The notes beneath the pieces are model-generated. The model saw only the letters and a program-made list of their open reading frames with translations, was not told where the DNA came from and did no database searches. Source: Frischella perrara (GTDB lineage Bacteria; Pseudomonadota; Gammaproteobacteria; Enterobacterales; Orbaceae). From it: a stretch of DNA of 64,000 nucleotides. Below, piece after piece: positions 53,618 to 62,018 of this stretch (its first letter is position 1; each line of letters starts with the position of its first letter). Where the stretch lies: contig NZ_CP009056.1 in the NCBI RefSeq assembly GCF_000807275.1, forward strand, positions 1,055,192 through 1,119,191, given 5' to 3'. The position numbers were made by a program, and so were the translations under genes.

Positions 53618-54706
53618 TTAGTTAACTATTCTAAATGTGGGCTTATTAGGCTTTAAGTTGTAAAGCTGTTCAATTTCTTTAGATGATAAAAATAATGTTT
53701 TAGCTATATCTTCCAAATCATAATCCAATTCATTTTTCATATAATTTAATATAGCAGTTATAAGAGTAGGCCTTTCTCCAAGTATTTCAATTGTAACTGG
53801 CTCATTTATCCTATAACCCCGTGCGGACATTTGTCTCCATAAATAATTATCTTGTCCCGCGTTTGTAGTTTTAAGAGTTTTAGCTCTATAAATTAGTGAT
53901 CCCATAGAAGCCCGCCAGAAAGGTTTCAAATAAGCAGCCTTTTCTATAGTCATCTCTTTTAAGTCTGATTTTATATCCGATGCTGGCATTAAAAATTCTG
54001 CTGCAAATCGATCTGCTTCCTCTTCCATTGTTGGAGTTGGAATTCTATGCATGACTAAATGTCCCAGCTCGTGCGCTAGAGTAAATCTATATCTATCTTG
54101 AGATTGGTTTTTATTAATAAAAATTAAAGGGGGTAAACCAGATATATAATAACTCACTCCCGATAGTCCGGTACTTTCCATATCACAGTCCATTACTATA
54201 CAACCGGCTCGTTCTAAAGCTGAAATGATATTTTTGATTGGACCAGACGGTAGATGCCATGCTTTTCTTACATTTTTAGCGATCTCTTCAACATTTCCGT
54301 CATAATCATCAAGATCATATTGTGGGAATATATATTCTGGCTCGAAATCAATAAATTCAAGTAGTTTACGCAAATGAATTATTCTAATATTGATCTCGGC
54401 TACCAATTTATCTAACACCTTTACGCTAATAGATGCTTTTTTCCTATACATAGGCGTCGCGCTTAAAGGACCACCATATAATCTTGATTTTTGGAAAAAT
54501 AAAGATTTAGGGCACTCTAAAGCAGACGAAAATAAATTTATTTGTTCGTCAGTAATAGGCTTCAAACCTTGCTCTATTTTTGATAAAGTACCTTGAGTAA
54601 TACTAACTCTTAAGGCTAATTCTTTTTGGCTTAGCCCTAGCATTTTTCTTCTTAGCTCAATCATTTCAGGGTGAATTAATTCACTCTCATTCATTAGCTT
54701 TGTCAT
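53618..54706 (-). CDS. ImmA/IrrE metallopeptidase with N-terminal XRE helix-turn-helix
   Basis: 362 residues. An XRE-type HTH spans ~14-70 (RRKMLGLSQKELALRVSITQ then TLSKIEQG). The Zn peptidase motif HELGH is at 212-216, with a glutamate ligand in EEEADRFAAEFLMP. This is COG2856 architecture, used in ImmA/PezA-like repressor cleavage and proposed in some toxin-antitoxin pairs. Its start overlaps the upstream 201-residue gene by 20 nt. The pair is bounded by a terminator and lies next to an island; a defence or stability module is plausible but unproven. Confidence 0.85.
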   Translation of the reverse strand: MTKLMNESELIHPEMIELRRKMLGLSQKELALRVSITQGTLSKIEQGLKPITDEQINLFSSALECPKSLFFQKSRLYGGPLSATPMYRKKASISVKVLDKLVAEINIRIIHLRKLLEFIDFEPEYIFPQYDLDDYDGNVEEIAKNVRKAWHLPSGPIKNIISALERAGCIVMDCDMESTGLSGVSYYISGLPPLIFINKNQSQDRYRFTLAHELGHLVMHRIPTPTMEEEADRFAAEFLMPASDIKSDLKEMTIEKAAYLKPFWRASMGSLIYRAKTLKTTNAGQDNYLWRQMSARGYRINEPVTIEILGERPTLITAILNYMKNELDYDLEDIAKTLFLSSKEIEQLYNLKPNKPTFRIVN

Positions 54707-55292
54707 TTACAACCTTATGTTTCTTAGCAATATCTGTTTTGGGTTTAATCACAGTATTAGATACATTATTATCAACGTAATGGTGTTCAGATTCAATATT
54801 TGAAGGCGTAATATTTGAGTTAGTTATATCAATTGCCCAAACAGTAGTCTTCCCCTTGCTTTGAGTTAAGAGAACTTTATTTATTCCAACACCATTATCA
54901 TTTAATAAGTAGATTAATTCTAATCGCACAATACCTCCAAACATGTCAATTTCCGGATCATGGTAGTTTAGTGCTGATTGAGTCGGGTAGTTTGATGTTC
55001 TAAAACTTTTGTCTCCTTTTTTGAATCGAATAAAATATTTATCATTTACAAGTAAACCTTGAATATATGGAATTTTAGCATAACAAATATTAGGGTATTT
55101 ATTACTATCTATCTCTTTCCTTATTGAATACAGAAAATCGTTCCAGAGTGAGCAAGCGCGATATCGCGAGTTCTGCATTCTGGGTGCACCACCTGTTAAC
55201 CAATAATTCCAAGCTTCATGACATGACTTATTGAATAATTCGTAAAACGGTTCTAAATTTTTGTGTGCTTCTTCTTTTGTTATTAATGACAT
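54687..55292 (-). CDS. Uncharacterised protein coupled to the ImmA/IrrE-HTH gene
   Basis: 201 residues with no signal peptide or membrane helix. Aromatic-rich N-terminal half (HEAWNYWLTGGAPRMQNSRY, ACSLWNDFLY), a central segment VNDKYFIRFKKGD, and a Lys/Asn-rich tail (KPKTDIAKKHKVVNDKANE). I do not recognise a family. The 20-nt overlap with the peptidase gene implies co-translation, so it is probably that protein's partner or target. GGAAATTTTAT lies upstream of the ATG. Confidence 0.6.
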   Translation of the reverse strand: MSLITKEEAHKNLEPFYELFNKSCHEAWNYWLTGGAPRMQNSRYRACSLWNDFLYSIRKEIDSNKYPNICYAKIPYIQGLLVNDKYFIRFKKGDKSFRTSNYPTQSALNYHDPEIDMFGGIVRLELIYLLNDNGVGINKVLLTQSKGKTTVWAIDITNSNITPSNIESEHHYVDNNVSNTVIKPKTDIAKKHKVVNDKANE

Positions 55293-55925
55293 ATAAAATT
55301 TCCTAAATTCCTTATAGTACTATATTATCACTAACAATTTTATTAACAACAAAATATTCTTAAAAATATTCCAAATTTTATTACATATTATAAATCAATA
55401 CATTATTTTTTAAGGCTAGGTCACATATATAATTGCTTTGGTTGATAATTGTGCAATAAGTTATGCGAAAGGTTCGCAAAAATCTTTTGGATACTATCAA
55501 TTCTTGGAATTAAGAATAGACTTTCCATTTTTGGTGAGTAAGGTATGTCACTCTGTCAAAAATGAATGGTAAATGATGGAAAGATCAGTATATTTTTTAA
55601 TTTAATGGATGTCTTAATAATAATCGTAATGGAGAAGATATTATAATTAGTTAAAACTTTAGTGACATATTTGTTCATTGTTAGCATAACTAATAATATT
55701 TAATTATCTCACTCATCATACTTTATGTGATATTCAGAAAATGGTCTGAATATGCCACAAAAAATAAATAAAATTATAATTATTTACAACAAATTAAAGT
55801 AGACATAAGAATTAGCGATTTTCGAAATCTAACAACACTTCCGGTTTTTATCGCCCATAAACATTAAATCAAATACTATCCTAGTACAAAAAAAGAGAGG
55901 ATAATTATTCATAGAAAGAATAAAT

Positions 55926-55970
55926 ATGAAAAAACTTGTATCAAAATCAAAAATTAAATTCAATCATTAA
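55926..55970 (+). other. Possible 14-codon ORF followed by a terminator
   Basis: ATG to TAA encodes MKKLVSKSKIKFNH, with an AGAAAG tract 9 nt upstream and an intrinsic terminator 8 nt downstream. It could be a leader peptide, a small basic peptide or chance. Confidence 0.3.
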
Positions 55971-55977
55971 TCAAATA

Positions 55978-56000
55978 AAATCCGCTTCGGCGGTTTTTTT
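55978..56000 (+). terminator. UUCG-loop Rho-independent terminator
   Basis: CCGC-TTCG-GCGG stem and loop followed by seven Ts on the plus strand. It insulates the downstream PTS operon from upstream transcription. Confidence 0.85.
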
Positions 56001-56208
56001 ATGTCTGAAATAATCACCTTTCTAATATTGAAAAATATTCTCCCTATCATGCGCAATAACATGGATATTATTTGGAATCAAATCCATTAGTCACTTTTAT
56101 CTTAATTTCCTACAATTAATCCCATTAATTTAGAAAGATTTAATTCTGTTAAAGGCAAATAAGCAACGCTTTAATCTATTTGCTAATTACCTAATGATGG
56201 AGGATGAA

Positions 56209-56685
56209 ATGAGGAATGAATCTAATAACAGAATATTTCATGAAGATTTGATTCTTTTAGATCAAGATTTTCAGAACACCGACCAATTTTTTGAAACTAC
56301 ATTTTCCATTTTACGCGTTGGTGGTTATGTGAATGACTCTTTTTTGAATGCAATAAAAAAAAGAGAAGCTTCTTTTCCAACAGCTTTACCAACCGCTCCC
56401 TATGTTATAGCAATGCCCCATACCGACGTTGAACATATTATTAAACCATTCATTTTTTTTACGCGAGCTAAAAACACCATTCCATGGTGTGAAATGGCAA
56501 ACAATGACCATATTTTACAGGCAAATTTTGTTTTTTTACTGGGATTTAATGAAAAAGATGGACACATTGATTTATTGCAGAAACTGATGTCTTGTTTCGT
56601 TAATACGTGTCTTTTGGATGCACTTTATCACACAAAATCAAAAAATGAGACCTTAACCTTACTGACATCAAATATAAATTTATAA
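56209..56685 (+). CDS. PTS EIIA component, galactitol/fructose type
   Basis: 158 residues from the ATG at 56209, which has GGAGG 7 nt upstream; an ATG at 56194 is in frame. The PTS EIIA type-2 fold is shown by the phosphorylated His71 in VIAMPHTDVEHI, close in spacing to GatA. It takes phosphate from HPr and passes it to the EIIB protein encoded next. It starts the operon IIA-IIB-IIC, with the regulator and aldolase downstream on the same strand. Confidence 0.9.
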   Translation: MRNESNNRIFHEDLILLDQDFQNTDQFFETTFSILRVGGYVNDSFLNAIKKREASFPTALPTAPYVIAMPHTDVEHIIKPFIFFTRAKNTIPWCEMANNDHILQANFVFLLGFNEKDGHIDLLQKLMSCFVNTCLLDALYHTKSKNETLTLLTSNINL

Positions 56686-56694
56686 GGAGAGATT

Positions 56695-56973
56695 ATGAAA
56701 AAAGTTATTGTTGCATGCGGAAGTGGTGTTGCTACATCACAAACTGTTGCCAGTAAAGTCACTCGTTTATTAAAAGAGCGTCACCTTGATAATATCAAGG
56801 TAGAAGTTGTCGATCTTAAATCGGTCGATACCCATATAAAAACTAGTGCCGCTTATATCGCGATTACAAAAGTTGAAAAAGCATATCCTATACCAGTAAT
56901 TAATGGAATTGCATTTTTAACAGGAATGAATATGGACGCAGAGCTACAAAAAATCATTGATGCCTGTAAATAG
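56695..56973 (+). CDS. PTS EIIB component, galactitol type (GatB-like)
   Basis: 92 residues, GatB length. The P-loop holds the phosphorylated Cys8 in VACGSGVATSQTVASKV. It receives phosphate from EIIA and gives it to the sugar carried by EIIC. AAGGAGAG lies 6 nt before the ATG. The gap to the IIA gene is 9 nt and to the IIC gene 10 nt. Confidence 0.92.
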   Translation: MKKVIVACGSGVATSQTVASKVTRLLKERHLDNIKVEVVDLKSVDTHIKTSAAYIAITKVEKAYPIPVINGIAFLTGMNMDAELQKIIDACK

Positions 56974-56983
56974 GAGTACGATT

Positions 56984-58366
56984 ATGGACTTTCTTGGAAC
57001 AATTATAAATTATATTTTGAATTTAGGCGCGCCAGTTTTTGTGCCTTTTATTATGCTAATTGCTGGTTTAATTGTCCGTATGAGATTTAGGGATGGCGCC
57101 TCAGCCGCTATCACTTTGGGTGTTGCCTTTGTAGGTATGAGCATGTTGATTGGTTTTATGGTCGGCGCTATTGGTTCGGCGGCACAAACGATGATGGAAC
57201 GAACAGGAATAGAATTAAGTATTGTCGATGGTGGCTGGACTACTATGGCAAATGTATCTTGGGCTTGGCCTTATGCTTTCTTGATGTTTCCTTTACAGGT
57301 AGGTATTAATATCATAATGCTTGTATTGAAAAAAACAGATACCTTTAATGCTGACTTGTGGAATGTGTGGGGTAAAATATTCACCGCATTTATTGTCGTA
57401 GCCGTCGCTACACCTATATTAGGATCGATTACTTCTCTTATTCTTGCATTCGCTGTTGCAACACTACAAATTATTTTAGAACTCAATTCGGGTGATATTA
57501 GTCAAAATCGAATCGAAAAATTAACGGGCATTCCTGGTGTAACTTGTACACATAGAATGTTATTTTTTAGTGCTGTTTTCTATCCTTTCGATCTGCTACT
57601 TCGTAAAATTCCTGTGTTAAATAAACCGATGGATGCAGCAACATTGCGTTCTAGAATAGGTATCTTTGCAGAAAATCATGTTATTGGATTTTTATTGGGT
57701 GTAACGTTTGGAGTCATCGCTGGTTATGATGTTGCTACTATTTTAATGCTTGGGGTACAGGCAGCAACAGCACTGATGCTTTTCCCAATGATTTCAAAAT
57801 TATTTATGCAAGCATTATCGCCCATTTCCGAAGCCATTAGTGATTACATGAATAAACGTTTTGCTGGACGTAAATTGTTTGTTGGTTTGGATTGGCCGTT
57901 TATGGGCGGTTCAAGTGAAATCTGGTTTACCGTTATTGTTGCTATTCCATTTACCCTAATTTGGGCAGTGATCTTACCGGGTAATAAAATCTTACCTTTC
58001 GCCGGTATCATTAATGTTGCATTAGTTGTACCCGCCTATATTCTGACAAAAGGTAATACTTTAAGAATGGTAATTTTGTCTATTATTGGCGTGCCATTCT
58101 TTTTATTCGTGGGAACACAATTTGCACCCATCATTACTGATCTAGGATTAGCGACAAAGGCTATTGATATTCCCGCTAATCAATTAATTTCCAATAGTTC
58201 CATTGATGCACCAATATTCACTTATGCAAGTTCATTTATCTGGCAATCAATACAAGGTTATTTTGTTCCTCTATTATTCGCCTTGTATTGGTGTGTTGGT
58301 TATTTCTTTTATGCTAGGGAACTGCGCATGGAAACAAAGCATGATGCCCAAAATGAAAATAAATAA
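56984..58366 (+). CDS. PTS EIIC component, galactitol type (GatC-like)
   Basis: 460 residues from the ATG at 56984 (TAGGAGT upstream); an upstream in-frame ATG at 56957 lies inside the IIB gene. About ten to twelve membrane helices. GatC-family signatures are LGAPVFVPFIMLIAGLIVRMRF near the N-terminus, FMGGSSEIWFTVIVAIPFTL and GYFVPLLFALYWCVGYFFYA near the end. It transports and phosphorylates the polyol or sugar across the inner membrane. The substrate could be galactitol or another polyol or pentitol; the following aldolase and kinase genes suggest a different sugar than galactitol. Confidence 0.9.
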   Translation: MDFLGTIINYILNLGAPVFVPFIMLIAGLIVRMRFRDGASAAITLGVAFVGMSMLIGFMVGAIGSAAQTMMERTGIELSIVDGGWTTMANVSWAWPYAFLMFPLQVGINIIMLVLKKTDTFNADLWNVWGKIFTAFIVVAVATPILGSITSLILAFAVATLQIILELNSGDISQNRIEKLTGIPGVTCTHRMLFFSAVFYPFDLLLRKIPVLNKPMDAATLRSRIGIFAENHVIGFLLGVTFGVIAGYDVATILMLGVQAATALMLFPMISKLFMQALSPISEAISDYMNKRFAGRKLFVGLDWPFMGGSSEIWFTVIVAIPFTLIWAVILPGNKILPFAGIINVALVVPAYILTKGNTLRMVILSIIGVPFFLFVGTQFAPIITDLGLATKAIDIPANQLISNSSIDAPIFTYASSFIWQSIQGYFVPLLFALYWCVGYFFYARELRMETKHDAQNENK

Positions 58367-58408
58367 GCATTTGAAAATGTTAGTGTAAATACATTCTATC
58401 TAATAATT

Positions 58409-58434
58409 CTGATGATAATGTTAATTATCATCAG
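58409..58434. repeat. Perfect 11-bp inverted repeat between the IIC and regulator genes
   Basis: CTGATGATAAT-GTTA-ATTATCATCAG. There is no T-tract, so it is either an operator or an RNA hairpin in the operon transcript (possible processing or antitermination site). Confidence 0.5.
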
Positions 58435-58460
58435 ATAACGAACAAAGGATTGATGATTGT

Positions 58461-60524
58461 ATGGTTATAGATAAAAGAATTCATGTGGTTTTAAATGCAT
58501 TGGTTCAAAATCCGAATATAACAGGCGTGGAGCTTCAACATGAATTTGGATTAACACGTAAACAACTTAGTTATACTCTCAAAAAAATCAACGATTTCCT
58601 TGAATCATCTAATCTTGAATTAATTAAACGATTTAAAACGGGTAAATTCAGCATTCCCAAACATGTAATAGAAACCTTTCGAGATAAGCCCGTTGCTAAT
58701 GCAATTGGGCGCTATATATACTCCGAAGATGAACGTGTTCATTTGCTTCTATTTTTTCTCTTAATTAGAACGGAACGATTATCCTTAATTCATCTCTATT
58801 CAGCTTTAACCGTAAGCCAAAATACAGTCATCAATGATATTAAGAAAGTACAAATAATGATCGTCCAATATCATTTACAGATCAATTATGATCGTGAACA
58901 TGGTTATCGAATTATTGGTAATGAAATCGACAAGCGGTATTTGTTACTTAAACTCATTCGCCGAATTATTACTATGCCAATAGCGGATAGAATTTTTAGA
59001 GAAAGTGAAATTATTACGCAAGGTCGGTTAGAGCGAGTAGGGCAGGTATTTAGCGAAATAGAAAAAAAGCTAAAACTCATTTTTACCGATGAACAATTAC
59101 AAGAGCTCATCTACTTTATTTGTTTTATGTTACAACGCATAGAAACCGGAAAGAAGATTGAATTTTTACCGGAAAATTATACTGAAGTTGCTAATAGCCG
59201 TGATTTTCAGTTAATGAAAAAGCTGATTGAAAAATTTGGTATAACAGAATTCAATGAGCAGGTTTTCCTAACCATACTGGTGCAAAGTTCTAATATTCAG
59301 ACTTTATCTGATAAATATTTTCATTTAGACGCGGTATTGCTAGAAAGTGCTGTTGAAGTCATTAATAATTTTGAACAAATCAGTTGTATTACCTTCCAAG
59401 ATAAATATGAACTTATTGAACGTATCTATCAACACTGGAAACCGGCTTATTATCGTATTCGATATCATATTACCAACATTAACAGTGTATATGACATAGT
59501 ATTACAAGAATTCGGTCATCTGCATGAAATGGTTAGAAAAGCAATTGCACCGTTTGAGAAAATCTTGCATTGCAAAATGCCGGATGAAGAAGTTGCTTTT
59601 ATTACGGTATTATTCGGCGGTTGGTTGACTCGAGAGGGTTTGATTAATCAAATTAAATCTAAAAAAATTGCCATTGTTGTTTGTGAAAATAGTGCGACAG
59701 TGTCGACTTATCTCTATCTAACTTTGCAGGTATTGCTGCCAGAATTACATTTTTCAGATGCGATGTCTAAACGTGAATTTGAAAAATACCACCATTATTA
59801 TGATATTGTTTTTTCTACATCTCATCTCTCTACTGACAAGATATTGTTCATCGTAAACCCATCCCTAAATAATTTTCATAAAAATGCTTTTCGTCATCAA
59901 GTAATAGGAACATTACAAGGAATTGATCCCGGCATCATTCAGGTGGAAGAGCTTATGTTAATTATTGAAAAATATAGCAATATAAAGGAGAGAAAAACAT
60001 TACAAAAGGAACTAACAGCTTATCTTTATAACGATGAAATAAATGACAATCCATTTCGTATATCGCAGCCTGAAATTCCATCTCTTGCTGACTTAATGCT
60101 AGAAGATCATATCCATATCGCATCTTCAACAGATATGTCTTGGCAACATGCGTTAGGTTTGGCTTCACAACCGTTATTAAACAATTTGTCCATTGAATAC
60201 ACCTACCTTGAAAAAATGGTTAATAAAATTCAATTTGAACAACCTTATATTATGTTAGTTGACGGTCTTATTATCGCTCACGCTGGGATTGAGGATGGTG
60301 TAAATAAAGTTGCCATGTCTTTACTTAGGTTGCCTGAAAAAATAGATATTTGTGGTTATATGCAAGCCGATTTGATTGTCGTTTTAGCAACTAATAATCC
60401 ACAAAAACATCTGAAAGCGTTAGCTCAATTAAATGAGCTATTGGAACAACATAATGGTGCAACACAAATAAGAAATGCAAAAAATAACCATGAAATTTGG
60501 GAATTATTTGCACGTTATCAATGA
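58461..60524 (+). CDS. BglG/MtlR-type PRD-containing transcriptional regulator
   Basis: 687 residues. It has N-terminal HTH domains (TGVELQHEFGLTRKQLSYTL near residue 24, LTVSQNTVINDIKKV near 113), two PRD modules in ~190-420, and an EIIB-Gat-like segment (KKIAIVVCENSATVSTYLYL near 408). An EIIA-type domain follows at the C-terminus (from ~540, with IEDGVNKVAMSLLRLPE). This architecture controls PTS operons according to phosphorylation by the PTS itself. It sits immediately downstream of the IIC gene and probably activates its own operon. The downstream aldolase start codon lies 27 nt after its stop. Confidence 0.88.
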   Translation: MVIDKRIHVVLNALVQNPNITGVELQHEFGLTRKQLSYTLKKINDFLESSNLELIKRFKTGKFSIPKHVIETFRDKPVANAIGRYIYSEDERVHLLLFFLLIRTERLSLIHLYSALTVSQNTVINDIKKVQIMIVQYHLQINYDREHGYRIIGNEIDKRYLLLKLIRRIITMPIADRIFRESEIITQGRLERVGQVFSEIEKKLKLIFTDEQLQELIYFICFMLQRIETGKKIEFLPENYTEVANSRDFQLMKKLIEKFGITEFNEQVFLTILVQSSNIQTLSDKYFHLDAVLLESAVEVINNFEQISCITFQDKYELIERIYQHWKPAYYRIRYHITNINSVYDIVLQEFGHLHEMVRKAIAPFEKILHCKMPDEEVAFITVLFGGWLTREGLINQIKSKKIAIVVCENSATVSTYLYLTLQVLLPELHFSDAMSKREFEKYHHYYDIVFSTSHLSTDKILFIVNPSLNNFHKNAFRHQVIGTLQGIDPGIIQVEELMLIIEKYSNIKERKTLQKELTAYLYNDEINDNPFRISQPEIPSLADLMLEDHIHIASSTDMSWQHALGLASQPLLNNLSIEYTYLEKMVNKIQFEQPYIMLVDGLIIAHAGIEDGVNKVAMSLLRLPEKIDICGYMQADLIVVLATNNPQKHLKALAQLNELLEQHNGATQIRNAKNNHEIWELFARYQ

Positions 60525-60550
60525 ATATTTGCCAAAATAGGAGCTATAAA

Positions 60551-61213
60551 ATGTTAGAGATACAAAAACAATACGTTGTTGATATGGCTAAAAAATCCAG
60601 TGAGTGGGGACTTTGTAAACATAAGGCTGGCAATTCAAGTGTACGTGATAAAGAGACAGGTTACGTTCTTGTTACACCCACTACGATTGATAAAAAATTA
60701 TTAACTATTCGTGATATAGTGGTTATGGATCTTGATGCGAATGTGATTGAAGCCGAATCAGGATTGAGACCAACGAGTGAATGTTTAATGCATTTGGAAA
60801 TTTATAAAGCACGTCCTGATGTCTTTGCCATTTCTCATACTCATTCTATCTTCGCCACTTCTTTTGCTGTATTAGCTAAACCGATTCCAGCCGTTGTGTA
60901 TGAATGTGCAATCTTGAATTTAAAAGATGGTATCATTCCTGTTGCACCTTATGGTCGTCCAGGTACATCGGATCTTTCAAATAGTGTTATTGAACCGATT
61001 AAACGCGCCGATGCTATTTTAATGGAAAAACATGGTGCTATCGCGGTAGATAAAGATCCGTATGAAGCGGTACTAAAAGCAGCTTATATCGAAGAAATGG
61101 CCGAGATTTATTATCACGCTTTACTTATTAATGGTGGCAAAGATCCTGGCGGTTTCCCAGCAGAAGAGTTACAAAGTTGGGCATATCCATCACAGATTAA
61201 ATTTAAAAAATAG
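60551..61213 (+). CDS. Class II aldolase (FucA/AraD-like)
   Basis: 220 residues from the ATG at 60551 (TAGGAG upstream; E. coli FucA has 215). The zinc site is His96, His98 (SHTHS) and His161 (MEKHGAIA), with the catalytic Glu77 in PTSECL. KHKAGNSSVRDKETGYVLVT is the phosphate-binding N-terminal part. It cleaves a ketose 1-phosphate to DHAP and an aldehyde, or isomerises at the same position (ribulose 4-epimerase subgroup); the exact substrate cannot be read from sequence. It is the last plus-strand gene of the operon. Confidence 0.87.
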   Translation: MLEIQKQYVVDMAKKSSEWGLCKHKAGNSSVRDKETGYVLVTPTTIDKKLLTIRDIVVMDLDANVIEAESGLRPTSECLMHLEIYKARPDVFAISHTHSIFATSFAVLAKPIPAVVYECAILNLKDGIIPVAPYGRPGTSDLSNSVIEPIKRADAILMEKHGAIAVDKDPYEAVLKAAYIEEMAEIYYHALLINGGKDPGGFPAEELQSWAYPSQIKFKK

Positions 61214-61239
61214 TTTTTAAGATGATATTTTTGATGATT

Positions 61240-61319
61240 GAATAGCTTAGTTCTACTAAAACATTTCACATTACTTTATTGAACTGTTTTAAATAAAAAG
61301 GATTAAGCTATTTTTTTAT
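61240..61319 (+). other. Possible extended stem at the operon end
   Basis: AATAGCTTAG and AAGCTATT followed by seven Ts enclose about 60 nt after the aldolase stop. The T-tract supports termination of the plus-strand operon, though the stem is short and the loop is long. Confidence 0.4.
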
Positions 61320-61357
61320 GCCATTTTAATCAATTAAATCGAAATAGATAAAGAAAT

Positions 61358-61380
61358 ATCCGCTGATTATGTCAGCGGAT
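61358..61380 (-). terminator. Terminator after the DhaL-like gene
   Basis: A perfect 9-bp stem ATCCGCTGA / TCAGCGGAT with a 5-nt loop lies 8 nt downstream of the minus-strand stop at 61388. The minus strand continues with TATTTCTTT. Confidence 0.85.
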
Positions 61381-61387
61381 CTTGTGG

Positions 61388-62017
61388 TTATTGCATTTGA
61401 ATATATTGATTCATATATTTTAAAATATATGCCATTGAAACCGAGCCGGGATCCATATGTCCAATTGTCCGTTCACCTAAATTCTTGGCTCGTCCGAATA
61501 CTGCCACCATTTGCTTTGTTTTTTCTGCACCTTGCATAGCTGATTGGGCAATTTGAGGTAATGCAGATTTCAATGTTGAAGTGGTTAATTCGCTTGCGGT
61601 GATCGCTGCTGCAGCTAATGCATCGACCATCGTTTTATCACCCGGTTTTGCCTTACCGCGTTGATAAACTGCTTGCCAACCTTCATTAAGTAAGGTGGAT
61701 AAAATTGCAGTATTTAATTCTGTTTCACCTGCAACGCTTTTTCCACCCGCTCGAAATAACGTGCCAAAAATCGCGCCAGAAGCGCCTCCCATGCTAGTCA
61801 TTAATTTCGTACCAATTTGGCTAAACAAATCGCCAATATCTGTCGGTTGAAATTTTGGATCTTGTAATAAAGTTATAATGGCTGCAAAACCACGTTTCAT
61901 ACCAATTCCATGATCACCATCACCAACAATTTGATCTAAGGCAGTTAAGGTGGGTTCACTCTCAACCATTTGTTCCGCTGTAAATAACATCATGCCACGT
62001 ACTTGTGATAAATTCAT
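61388..62017 (-). CDS. DhaL-like dihydroxyacetone/tetrulose kinase subunit
   Basis: 209 residues from the ATG at 62017 (GGAG upstream). It is the nucleotide-binding subunit: the Asp cluster DQIVGDGDHGIGM near residue 30 holds Mg-ADP or Mg-ATP, and GGASGAIFGTLF and KPGDKTMVDALAAA are the other DhaL signatures. Its start lies 1 nt after the dhaK-like stop, so the two are a coupled operon divergent from the plus-strand PTS genes. A DhaM-type PTS phosphoryl donor is not next to it. Phosphoryl donor therefore uncertain (ATP or PTS). Confidence 0.9.
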   Translation of the reverse strand: MNLSQVRGMMLFTAEQMVESEPTLTALDQIVGDGDHGIGMKRGFAAIITLLQDPKFQPTDIGDLFSQIGTKLMTSMGGASGAIFGTLFRAGGKSVAGETELNTAILSTLLNEGWQAVYQRGKAKPGDKTMVDALAAAAITASELTTSTLKSALPQIAQSAMQGAEKTKQMVAVFGRAKNLGERTIGHMDPGSVSMAYILKYMNQYIQMQ

Positions 62018-62018
62018 T

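Larger units (their letters stand above)
55293..56208. other. Long intergenic region before the PTS operon
   Basis: It separates the divergent peptidase unit from the sugar operon. 55437-55577 contains a coding-like remnant (VDNCAISYAKGSQKSFGYYQ then ELRIDFPFLVSKVC, stop near 55575) of unknown origin. A possible 14-codon ORF and a terminator lie at 55926-56000. Promoters for gatA-like transcription should lie between 56000 and 56190. Confidence 0.4.
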
